Positions 6,820 through 13,002 of a stretch of DNA of 34,593 nt are shown here, one piece after another. Numbering within the stretch: the stretch's first letter is position 1; each line of letters begins with the position of its first letter. Made by a program: the position numbers and the translations under genes. The notes below the pieces were generated by a model. That model saw nothing but the letters and a program-made list of their open reading frames with translations. It did no database searches and was not told where the DNA came from. Origin of the DNA: a virus; IMG/VR virus record IMGVR_UViG_3300046751_000082, positions 1-34,593 of that record; one strand, written 5' to 3'.

Positions 6820-6862
6820 AACGAGGGGCAGCAGACTTGAAGGGAGCGTTATAAGGAGAGTT

Positions 6863-6890
6863 TTGCCACTGCCCAAAAATATTATAGAAT
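6863..6890 (+). promoter_or_regulatory. Possible second early promoter
   Basis: In the 75-base gap after the PP-loop gene, TTGCCA (6863-6868) and TAGAAT (6885-6890) are 16 bases apart. The gap also holds a GGGCAG...CTGCCC inverted pair about 38 bases apart, which may be chance. The match is good but not perfect, and nothing else in the gap explains it. Confidence 0.35.
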
Positions 6891-6909
6891 AAACATGGAG
6901 AGTTTAGAT

Positions 6910-7104
6910 ATGAAAACAGGAATAAAAAATAAAAGAAATAAGTTGACAGAACGTACAACTACCCAAGCTATTTGGGTGGACTCAGAGATACATCAGTTGC
7001 TTAAGGAGCATCAGGTAATGTCTAGGAGCTCAAGAAGTCTAGGTGAGTTAGCAGCTCATTACATCAAGCTAGGTATTTGTGATGCTAGGAGTCAGGAGAA
7101 ATGA
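6910..7104 (+). CDS. Putative ribbon-helix-helix DNA-binding protein
   Basis: 64 residues from the ATG at 6910, chosen because GGAG at 6897-6900 stands 9 bases upstream; an in-frame ATG at 6895 has no Shine-Dalgarno. A basic N terminus (GIKNKRNKLTERT) precedes TTQAIWVDSEIHQLLKEHQV and SLGELAAHYIKLGI. This gives one strand followed by two helices, the order of an Arc/MetJ-type fold. A small transcription regulator of the early genes is a reasonable inference. It overlaps the next gene by 4 bases (ATGA). Family assignment is by layout only. Confidence 0.55.
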   Translation: MKTGIKNKRNKLTERTTTQAIWVDSEIHQLLKEHQVMSRSSRSLGELAAHYIKLGICDARSQEK

Positions 7105-7343
7105 CTCAGTATGATCAGGTAGTCAGGTTGCAGGCATTAAAAAATGATGTCTATGAATGGGCTAAAAGAGTGAAGTCTCACTATATGCAGACCAGATATG
7201 GTGATGGCTTTTATGAGATAACCTTTAACGATGATTCCAAAGAGATCATGTACAACGATGGATCAGTTAAAAGGACTGAATCACCCCATGACTTTGAACA
7301 GCTTGTGAGATTGTATGAGCAAGATTATGGTGAGCAGTGGTAA
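7101..7343 (+). CDS. Hypothetical protein
   Basis: 80 residues. An N-terminal helix (MTQYDQVVRLQALKNDVYEW) is followed by a beta segment with alternating polar residues (YEITFNDDSKEIMYNDGSVK) and a short acidic helix. The strand pattern resembles small phage proteins that form a beta-meander, but I cannot name a family. It begins in an ATGA overlap and ends inside the start of the resolvase-like gene, consistent with one operon. Confidence 0.6.
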   Translation: MTQYDQVVRLQALKNDVYEWAKRVKSHYMQTRYGDGFYEITFNDDSKEIMYNDGSVKRTESPHDFEQLVRLYEQDYGEQW

Positions 7344-7753
7344 ATTCTAGAAACAAAGGTGCAGCGTTTGAGCGAACCATCGTCAAGCTGATTAATAACT
7401 TTTGTGAGAAACGTGGATTTGATGAGACTGTTAAAAGGAATCTGGATCAATACCAGAATAAAGGAATGGCTGATATTTACTGGCGTAATTTTGCAATTGA
7501 GTGCAAGTGTTATGCAGGCAAAGGATCAACCTTTGCCCAAGAGAAATGGTGGGCTCAAGCTTGTGAAAGTGCTGGAGAGGATTTAATACCTGTGCTTATT
7601 TATAAATACAATCGCAACAAAGCGAGGTATGTATTACCAGCAGCTTTAATGTTTAAAGGTGTACCATTGAGCAATCAAAGTGTAATTGTGGGCTATGTTG
7701 ATGACTTGTGTAATGACATTGATGTAATATTAGATCATGCACATAATATTTGA
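7337..7753 (+). CDS. Holliday-junction-resolvase-like PD-(D/E)XK nuclease
   Basis: 138 residues from a GTG start; no usable ATG lies upstream in frame. Motifs are in the Hjc-like order: NKGAAFERTIVKLIN (Glu12), KGMADIYW (Asp46), FAIECKCYAGKG (Glu55-Cys-Lys57) and a following helix with EKWWAQACESAG. Known for the family: metal-dependent resolution of branched DNA, or structure-specific cutting. In this context, with exonuclease, SSB and primase-helicase, it likely debranches replication and recombination intermediates before packaging. It overlaps the next small gene by 17 bases. Confidence 0.75.
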   Translation: MVNSRNKGAAFERTIVKLINNFCEKRGFDETVKRNLDQYQNKGMADIYWRNFAIECKCYAGKGSTFAQEKWWAQACESAGEDLIPVLIYKYNRNKARYVLPAALMFKGVPLSNQSVIVGYVDDLCNDIDVILDHAHNI

Positions 7754-7916
7754 TGACGATTTTGAAGAGTTTTGCTTTCGCAAGTATCAGAATTATCTGT
7801 TAGGAGCTGAAGCATTAGGGATCACCGATGTCGGTGATTTTTGGAGCTACAAGACTAGGAACATTGAAAGTCTTGAAGCAGAATATAACGAAGGTGCAGA
7901 CAAAGTTTTGCACTGA
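7737..7916 (+). CDS. Small hypothetical acidic protein
   Basis: 59 residues, found by reading the gap between 7753 and 7934. The product begins MHIIFDDDFEEFCFRKYQNY, continues with LLGAEALGITDVGDFWSYKT and ends in an acidic helix. It fills the gap between the resolvase-like gene (17-base overlap) and the SSB-like gene (17 bases before its ATG). Composition matches its neighbours. No family recognised. Confidence 0.55.
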   Translation: MHIIFDDDFEEFCFRKYQNYLLGAEALGITDVGDFWSYKTRNIESLEAEYNEGADKVLH

Positions 7917-7933
7917 TTTAAAAGGAGCGTGCT

Positions 7934-8506
7934 ATGGATTTTTTTGAAGAAAATTCTGGTGAAGGAAATGGGTCAAATTCTTATCTTAAGTTTTTGGCAA
8001 AAGAAAAGGCGTGGTATATAGGAGAGAATGTCTATGACATGGAATACATCCTACTAGACCCTGATACTATCCAGACTGGTCTGGGCAGATATTCAGGTGG
8101 CTATGAGTTTGAATTCTCTGATATTCCATTTAGTAAAGTCGAAAACAAAGAAGGCTGGAAAAAGGCTTTCAGTGTTTGGGCTTTCACAAGCGATAAGCAA
8201 GTCGTGCAATGGGAACGAGCAGCATGGGGAGAGCTACAAGGCTTTAAATCCATGTGTGAGAAGTTCTGGATGCAAAAAGCAGCTAACGAAGGTCAGTTGC
8301 CTTGCTTTAGATACTTAGGCTCAAGAGGTGTTAAATTCGATTCTGGATTCTCCAGCGAAGTGCCTGAGTTTGAGTTTGTTGCTTGGAAACCAAGACCAGC
8401 AGAGTTTGTTATTCCTGCATGGGCGAATGATGAGGATGTACCAGCACCTGTTGCTGAAAGTCCTGTTGAGAAAACAGTGGTAACTGACGATGACATCCCA
8501 TTTTAA
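7934..8506 (+). CDS. Single-stranded DNA-binding protein (SSB-like)
   Basis: 190 residues with a charged, aromatic-rich body and the ending VTDDDIPF. This matches the acidic DDIPF tip by which bacterial and phage SSBs recruit partner proteins. The N-terminal two thirds (SYLKFLAKEKAWYIGENVYD, later QVVQWERAAWGELQGFKSMC) do not look like the classic E. coli SSB OB fold; I take it as a divergent phage ssDNA-binding protein. A Pro/Ala/Val-rich linker (about 160-180) separates body and tip, as in SSBs. Start ATG behind AAAGGAG. The stop overlaps the primase-helicase start (TAATG), supporting a role at the replication fork. Confidence 0.75.
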   Translation: MDFFEENSGEGNGSNSYLKFLAKEKAWYIGENVYDMEYILLDPDTIQTGLGRYSGGYEFEFSDIPFSKVENKEGWKKAFSVWAFTSDKQVVQWERAAWGELQGFKSMCEKFWMQKAANEGQLPCFRYLGSRGVKFDSGFSSEVPEFEFVAWKPRPAEFVIPAWANDEDVPAPVAESPVEKTVVTDDDIPF

Positions 8507-10443
8507 TGACAAACGAGGACTGGGCATCAATAGCTAAACCTATTGGCTTAGAATTACTTGGCGAACCAAAGTCTGAAACATCGACTGAGGTTCGCTGGGG
8601 AACTCATGGAAGCTTTTGTTTGAATAAGCAAACAGGGGGCTTCTATAGCTTTGAACTTGACGAAGGTGGTGGTACTATGTGGCTACTTAAGCACTTCGAT
8701 CAAGATATAAACGAAACACTTAAACGATTTGGTTTTGGCGATGAGGGAGCAATGTCTGACGACATTCATTTTATCTCCCCAAAAAAAGAAGCACCTTCAT
8801 CGCCATCTTTGACCAGAGATCAATTTGTCGAGCTCTGGTTGCAGGCAAGCATCAAGATTAAATACTCTGATGACTTTGCAGTGCTGAGATTCCCAGAGGG
8901 TCATCCTAGAAGCAAAATTAAATATGCACCTTTTAGCAAGCGTGGTGATCTTTGGTATATGAAACGCCCAGAGGGGCTTATGCCTTTGTATCTATCAGAT
9001 AGAAGCGATGATAAGCCTGTGCTACTTGTCGAAGGTGAGAAGGCAGCCATAGCAGCCGAGCAGATATATGCTGGGCAGGTTGCTTGTCATCATGGGGGCT
9101 GTAAGGGCTGGGATAAAACAGACTGGTCAAGCATCTATGGTAGGCAGGTTTACATATACCCAGATAATGACGAAGCTGGGCTCATGTTTGCAGAGGAAAT
9201 ATCTACTTACTTAAGAACTAATGGCTGTGAGGTAACTATTGCAAAACCTCATGCAGATTTGCCAGAAAAAGGTGATTTACATGAAGCTAAAGAATTGGCT
9301 ATTTACAGCGATTCTGATGCTCTTGAGGACTATATCAAAAACACCCCAGTAGACAGACCCAAAGGAGCTTTATACTTCGAGAGAGCTGATCTGGTGATGT
9401 CTCAGGTGGATAATCCTGATTGGCTTATTAAAACAGTTGCAGAGAGGTCTAGTTTGCTTGGTGTATTTGGTGCACCTAAGTCTGGAAAGTCTTTTGTGGC
9501 TATTGCTATGGCAGCAGCTATAGCTAATGGCTCTGACTTCTATGGGCATAAAGCAAAACGTGCTCCAGTGGTTTATCTATGTGGCGAGGGTAAGCGTGGG
9601 GTTAAACGTAGACTTGCAGCGTGGAATCAATCAAAAGAACCCTTAGATGGTGCTCCTTTATTCTTATCTAACAGAGGAACTCGAATACTTGATCCAGACG
9701 AATATGCAAAGCTAATAGCTGAACTAGATGTGATTGAAGCTCAGGAAGGCGAGTTAAGTTGTATTATATTTGATACGCTTAACAGAAACTTTGGAGCTGG
9801 GTCAGAGAATAGCACTGAGGATATGACGTTGTTTATCAGTAGGATGGATGAGCTTATCCACAAATATGAAGCTGCTGTGATTATCGTCCACCATACAGGA
9901 CACTCATCTAATGGCAGGCAGCGTGGGAGTTCTGTGTTAGGTGCATCAATGGATTATGAGTTTAAGATTGAGCGTAAGGATGACACTAAAACTGGTGATA
10001 CCCATGAAACAATGTTTGTAACTATGGAGCAGACTCTTAACAAGGATGGTATGGGTATGGAGAAGATTAACTTTGAATTTAAAGAGGTTGAGCTTCTTGG
10101 GTTTGAAGATTTGACTTCTGGTTACTTAGAAGTAACAGATCATGTAGTACAAAAAACAGAAAATTTAACAGGAACAGCAAAAGAAGTTAACAGGGGGTTA
10201 AAAAGGTTAGCAGCAGATAAAGCAGCAAAAGATGGTGGCAATGAGGAAGATTACACGTTTACTGTTGGTGATTTAGTTGGAACTTGTAAGACAAAAAGTG
10301 GTACAGATATGGCACGTTCTAATATTGATCAGTACATAAAACAAATGGTTGATAAGGATCAGGTTGTTAAAGTTGATAATAACTATCAATCAATTGAATA
10401 TAAAAAAATTGTTAAATTCGAAGGCAAATTTGATGATAAATAA
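8506..10443 (+). CDS. Primase-helicase: TOPRIM domain fused to RepA-type ATPase
   Basis: 645 residues in three parts. Residues 30-62 (GSFCLNKQTGGFYSFELDEG) resemble the N-terminal primase segment but lack zinc-binding cysteines. The TOPRIM domain shows VLLVEGEKAA (Glu176) and YPDNDEAG (Asp220, Asp222). From about 315 follows a RecA/RepA-type helicase domain: Walker A GAPKSGKSF (322-330), VVYLCGEG, Walker B CIIFDTLNRN (Asp423), and VHHTGHSSNGRQRGSS as sensor and loop. It should prime and unwind DNA at the phage fork. The C-terminal 130 residues are helical and Lys-rich and may bind DNA. It sits after the SSB-like gene and directly before the repeat-rich possible origin. Confidence 0.9.
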   Translation: MTNEDWASIAKPIGLELLGEPKSETSTEVRWGTHGSFCLNKQTGGFYSFELDEGGGTMWLLKHFDQDINETLKRFGFGDEGAMSDDIHFISPKKEAPSSPSLTRDQFVELWLQASIKIKYSDDFAVLRFPEGHPRSKIKYAPFSKRGDLWYMKRPEGLMPLYLSDRSDDKPVLLVEGEKAAIAAEQIYAGQVACHHGGCKGWDKTDWSSIYGRQVYIYPDNDEAGLMFAEEISTYLRTNGCEVTIAKPHADLPEKGDLHEAKELAIYSDSDALEDYIKNTPVDRPKGALYFERADLVMSQVDNPDWLIKTVAERSSLLGVFGAPKSGKSFVAIAMAAAIANGSDFYGHKAKRAPVVYLCGEGKRGVKRRLAAWNQSKEPLDGAPLFLSNRGTRILDPDEYAKLIAELDVIEAQEGELSCIIFDTLNRNFGAGSENSTEDMTLFISRMDELIHKYEAAVIIVHHTGHSSNGRQRGSSVLGASMDYEFKIERKDDTKTGDTHETMFVTMEQTLNKDGMGMEKINFEFKEVELLGFEDLTSGYLEVTDHVVQKTENLTGTAKEVNRGLKRLAADKAAKDGGNEEDYTFTVGDLVGTCKTKSGTDMARSNIDQYIKQMVDKDQVVKVDNNYQSIEYKKIVKFEGKFDDK

Positions 10444-10569
10444 AGTGTATGTAATATATGTATGTTTGTATGTAAATGTATGTAAAATCGTTGAAAATAT
10501 GTATGTATGTGTATGTGTGTCTAGAGACACATACAACATACATTCAAAGCCTTACATACAAACTCACAT
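10444..10569 (+). repeat. Iteron-like repeat region, candidate replication origin or control site
   Basis: The 126-base gap is built of TGTATG-type units. TGTATGTAA occurs exactly at 10446, 10467 and 10477, a near copy TGTATGTTT at 10459, and the inverted copy TTACATACA at 10552-10560. In the middle, GTGTCT-AG-AGACAC forms a palindrome extended by a GTATG...CATAC pair with a two-base bulge. Phage origins often lie next to the replication gene and carry such iterons with AT-rich DNA. A regulatory site for the gene at 10570 is the alternative. Confidence 0.5.
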
Positions 10570-11076
10570 ATGAAAAAACCAGAAAATAAAACATATTCTT
10601 CTGTAACTTTAAAAATGCTGGAAGAATATCAGGCAGAGAAAAAAGAGTTTCACACCACTTGGGGCGATAAACACAGAATAGATCGTTTAGTAGGTGTTGA
10701 TCTCAGGGTTAAGTTTATGAAAGCAGAGCAGCTATTTAAAAAATCTGTTGCTGAAAAGAATGATATTCAAACCCAGAAAATGATTCAGATGATGCGAAGA
10801 GCATATGTGGCTTTGATGAATGAGCTTATGACTCTTGGCTACAAACCACTTGAACCTCACATACGCTGTTTTGATTGGGATGGAGTTATTTGGTATGTTA
10901 CAGACTTAGATTATGAAATACCTAGAGCTATGCAACGTTACAAGCATGAGGGTGAAGCTAATTTTATTAGCATACAAGAACTGCTTAGGTGTGTACCAAA
11001 AGAACTTATGGATATGAGACTGGAGTTAGCAATGATGTTTGAGGGCAGTAAGTTTGTGAGGATAGAAAAGAAATGA
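10570..11076 (+). CDS. Hypothetical protein behind the repeat region
   Basis: 168 residues, mostly helical and charged, with several methionines. Visible segments are SVTLKMLEEYQAEKKEFHTT, QTQKMIQMMRRAYVALMNEL, a short aromatic beta part CFDWDGVIWYVTDLDYEIP, and a helix SIQELLRCVPKELMDMRLEL. No nucleotide-binding or metal motif and no membrane span. The ATG at 10570 is inside CACATATG with no clear Shine-Dalgarno, so translation may depend on the upstream repeats or hairpin. It is the only mid-sized unknown in the replication module; an origin-binding or helicase-accessory role is possible but unproven. Confidence 0.65.
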   Translation: MKKPENKTYSSVTLKMLEEYQAEKKEFHTTWGDKHRIDRLVGVDLRVKFMKAEQLFKKSVAEKNDIQTQKMIQMMRRAYVALMNELMTLGYKPLEPHIRCFDWDGVIWYVTDLDYEIPRAMQRYKHEGEANFISIQELLRCVPKELMDMRLELAMMFEGSKFVRIEKK

Positions 11077-11156
11077 TCACACTATGGCTGATACCTGTAT
11101 TCATTATTCTCTGGGGCTTAACCTTTTACTATATGCAAGAGGATGATGATGAGTAA
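11073..11156 (+). CDS. 27-residue single-span membrane miniprotein
   Basis: Starts in an ATGA overlap with the preceding stop. The peptide is a transmembrane helix (LWLIPVFIILWGLTFYYM) with an acidic tail QEDDDE, and its end overlaps the next gene by 8 bases. Packing and a clean hydrophobic span favour a real gene. An inner-membrane accessory such as a superinfection-exclusion factor is one possibility, not shown. Confidence 0.45.
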   Translation: MITLWLIPVFIILWGLTFYYMQEDDDE

Positions 11157-11259
11157 GGGTAGCAAGCGTAGACCAGAGAAGGGAACACAATACCAAGACA
11201 ATTGGGAAAAGATATTTAACAAAAAGAAAAGGAAGAAGGATGCCAATAAAGATAAGTAA
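11149..11259 (+). CDS. Small basic protein
   Basis: 36 residues, strongly basic: MSKGSKRRPEKGTQYQDNWE then KIFNKKKRKKDANKDK. I recall that short proteins with an SKGSKRRPG...DNWEKIFG pattern recur in phage genomes; their function is unknown. The ATG lies inside the end of the membrane miniprotein and its stop lies 20 bases inside the next gene, continuing the overlapping run. Confidence 0.55.
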   Translation: MSKGSKRRPEKGTQYQDNWEKIFNKKKRKKDANKDK

Positions 11260-11422
11260 ATCGCAAAAGGTTAGAGATAGACAAACAGGCAGAGTAAGCA
11301 CTACTCACTATTATGCTAAGTGCACCAGCACTAAAGAACTAAAGGATATGATTGATAACCCATCAACCAAACCAAAGATCAAACAGAAATGTAGAAATGA
11401 ATTAACAAGGAGAATGAAATGA
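11240..11422 (+). CDS. Small basic phage protein
   Basis: 60 residues, lysine- and arginine-rich: ISKSQKVRDRQTGRVSTTHY, then STKELKDMIDNPSTKPKIKQ and KCRNELTRR. The pattern KVRDR.TGRV...HYY......T.EL...........K.K.K.RNEL.RR resembles small uncharacterised phage proteins next to DUF3310. It has a Shine-Dalgarno AAGGAAGAAGG just before the ATG. It overlaps the upstream gene by 20 bases and the downstream one by 4 (ATGA). Confidence 0.6.
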   Translation: MPIKISKSQKVRDRQTGRVSTTHYYAKCTSTKELKDMIDNPSTKPKIKQKCRNELTRRMK

Positions 11423-11637
11423 GCAAAGATATGGTAAACCATCCAGAGCATTATCAAGGTGGAGTAGAGTGCATTGATTACATACAACAACAGCTTGGAG
11501 CTAACTACCCTAGCTATCTGGAAGGTAGCATCATAAAATATATACACAGGCACAAATACAAGGATGCCAACATACAGGACTTAGAGAAAGCCCAGTGGTA
11601 TCTCAATAAGCTTATAGAGCATTACAAAAACTTATGA
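11419..11637 (+). CDS. DUF3310 protein (SaV-like)
   Basis: 72 residues. It has the full DUF3310 signature: VNHPEHYQGGVECIDYI, a spacer with YLEGSIIKYIHRHKYK, and DLEKAQWYLNKLIEHY at the end. The family is widespread in tailed phages, often near nucleotide-metabolism or replication genes, and is annotated as nucleotide-kinase-like without a shown activity. Start chosen at the ATG in the ATGA overlap with a GGAGAATG-type Shine-Dalgarno. Family assignment is secure, function is not. Confidence 0.88.
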   Translation: MSKDMVNHPEHYQGGVECIDYIQQQLGANYPSYLEGSIIKYIHRHKYKDANIQDLEKAQWYLNKLIEHYKNL

Positions 11638-11792
11638 ACATAGATAAAGAGAAACTAAAACAAAAGATAGAGCAAGGTAAGTCTAGCCATGACATAGCCA
11701 TGCAGTATGACGTACACCCATCAACTGTTAGGCGTAAAGCTAAAGAGTTAGGACTTAAGTTTGAAGCTAAGTCTCACTGGAGAAAGAAATGA
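11634..11792 (+). CDS. Small helix-turn-helix protein
   Basis: 52 residues. The segment KSSHDIAMQYDVHPSTVRRK followed by AKELGLKF is a typical homeodomain-like HTH of the kind found in resolvases and small regulators. Lys-rich flanks favour DNA binding. It begins in an ATGA overlap with DUF3310 and overlaps the next gene by 4 bases. Its position just ahead of the late genes suggests a regulator of the early-to-late switch, or a helper of the terminase. Both are inference. Confidence 0.6.
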   Translation: MNIDKEKLKQKIEQGKSSHDIAMQYDVHPSTVRRKAKELGLKFEAKSHWRKK

Positions 11793-12391
11793 CATTGAAT
11801 GTATCTATTGAATCTAATATTAAAGAAGTAACTAAAAAGCTAAATAGATTCCAGAAGAAGCAAGTGCCATTTGTTGTTGCTGATTCTATTAACGAGGTTA
11901 GTGTTAAGGCTGTTAATGCAATGAGATCACAATTAGCTAAGAAGTTAGATAGACCCACAATGTTTACTAAGAAGGGGGTGCAGCTTAAGTTTAAAGCAAG
12001 ACCTAAAGACTTATCAGCATTGATACAGATACCACCAATCCAATCAAAATATTTAGAGAAGCAGATTGAGGGTGGAATGAAAACAGCAGACAAGCAACAG
12101 ATACCAGTGCCATATGACAAGGGCATACTCAATGCATATGGAAACATAAGAGGAAAAAAGAGTGGTTTGATTCGTAGGAACACTGAGTTCATTGGCAATG
12201 TAAAGGGCATCGATGGTGTATGGCGTAGAACTGGTGGCAAGCGTAACCCATCACTAAAACTGTTGATTGGTTTTGAAAGAACAGTTATGTACACGAAGCG
12301 AATAGAGTTCTACAAAACTGTTAGCAGTGTTGTTAAGAACAACATCAATAAGATCATGGCAAAGAACTTCAGTAAGCTAGGTGGCAAATGA
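11789..12391 (+). CDS. Minor tail protein Z-like (tail completion)
   Basis: 200 residues, basic, no membrane span. The N-terminal helix KQVPFVVADSINEVSVKAVN, then MRSQLAKKL and a run of basic strands (GVQLKFKARPKDLSALIQI), ending with an aromatic helix (EFYKTVSSVVKNNINKIM), follow the layout of lambda gpZ-type proteins: a start in which many Ala/Val precede a conserved Asn in the AdSINEV helix, then a FIG..KG..GVWRRTG loop. GpZ acts at the head-proximal tail end. In lambda Z lies after FII, so placement before the terminase is unusual. Alternative: a DNA-binding packaging accessory. Confidence 0.5.
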   Translation: MTLNVSIESNIKEVTKKLNRFQKKQVPFVVADSINEVSVKAVNAMRSQLAKKLDRPTMFTKKGVQLKFKARPKDLSALIQIPPIQSKYLEKQIEGGMKTADKQQIPVPYDKGILNAYGNIRGKKSGLIRRNTEFIGNVKGIDGVWRRTGGKRNPSLKLLIGFERTVMYTKRIEFYKTVSSVVKNNINKIMAKNFSKLGGK

Positions 12392-12483
12392 TAGGTTCTT
12401 CTACAGCGTACACTGTGGGTTATTCGCGACGTCAGTTTCTTTTTAGCGACAACCAATCTCAAATAGGGTAAATAAGGCACTGT
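12392..12483. other. Possible cos region upstream of the small terminase gene
   Basis: This gap precedes the Nu1-like gene, which is where lambda cos lies. It holds overlapping palindromes TCGCGA (12424-12429) and GACGTC (12428-12433), a repeated GCGAC (12426 and 12446), and is richer in GC around 12420-12435 than its surroundings. No Shine-Dalgarno precedes the ATG at 12484. There is no direct evidence of nicking. Confidence 0.3.
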
Positions 12484-13002
12484 ATGGCTACACAGAGAGA
12501 TATTGCAGAACATTTGGATTTATCGGTCAAAAGGGTCTCAGAGCTCATTAGAGATGGCATATTGCCCTCTAAAAAGGGTAGATCACCACTAAATACCGAT
12601 GTATGCAGAGTTGCATACATTTCTTACTTAAGAAAATTGGGTGGATATAACAAAAGGTCTGGAACTGGAGACATTGCAGAGGAGAAAACGAAATTAACAG
12701 CAGCTCAAGCTAGAAAAGCAGAGCTAGAGGTTGAGGAGCTTGAAGGGCAACTCATACCAGCACAATTGGTTGAAGATACTTGGATAGATTATGTTGCTAA
12801 TGCTAGAGCCAAGCTATTAGGCTTGCCATCAAGAATCGCACATCAAGTAATTACTACTGACAAATATGCTGAAGCAGAAATAATAATAAAAGAACAAGTG
12901 CATGAAGCACTTAATGAGTTGGCACAAAATGGAATACCTCAAAAATATAGAAAAGGTGATTCAGAAGTCGAACCAGACTTGGACTCCACCACCGAATCTT
13001 AA
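12484..13002 (+). CDS. Terminase small subunit, Nu1-like
   Basis: 172 residues. The N terminus carries the winged-HTH pattern of lambda Nu1: TQRDIAEHLDLSVKRVSELI then RDGILP. A helical, charged middle follows (KLTAAQARKAELEVEELEGQ, with LIPAQLVEDTW), which is the K.R..A..A.LA..EL..G.L... pattern of the family. Known role: recognises cos DNA and loads the large subunit. It is directly followed by the GpA-like gene, whose start lies inside its 3' end. Assignment is strong from motif and order. Confidence 0.88.
   Translation: MATQRDIAEHLDLSVKRVSELIRDGILPSKKGRSPLNTDVCRVAYISYLRKLGGYNKRSGTGDIAEEKTKLTAAQARKAELEVEELEGQLIPAQLVEDTWIDYVANARAKLLGLPSRIAHQVITTDKYAEAEIIIKEQVHEALNELAQNGIPQKYRKGDSEVEPDLDSTTES

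Noticed and set aside
6820-6894. GGGCAG...CTGCCC pair considered as a small RNA
   Set aside because: The 38-base separation and weak inner pairing give no convincing structure, and no terminator follows.
10349-10573. 74-codon frame covering the TGTATG repeat region
   Set aside because: It starts inside the primase-helicase gene and its translation over the repeats is low-complexity Val/Cys/Tyr. The repeats are better explained as a DNA-level element.
11767-12294. 175-codon frame on the minus strand
   Set aside because: Lies entirely opposite the gpZ-like gene, has no Shine-Dalgarno or coherent domain, and no other minus-strand gene exists.
12902-13002. 101-base overlap between terminase subunit genes considered as a frameshift fusion
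   Set aside because: Both frames have complete family-typical ends or starts and no slippery heptamer is present; an ambiguous start codon explains it.
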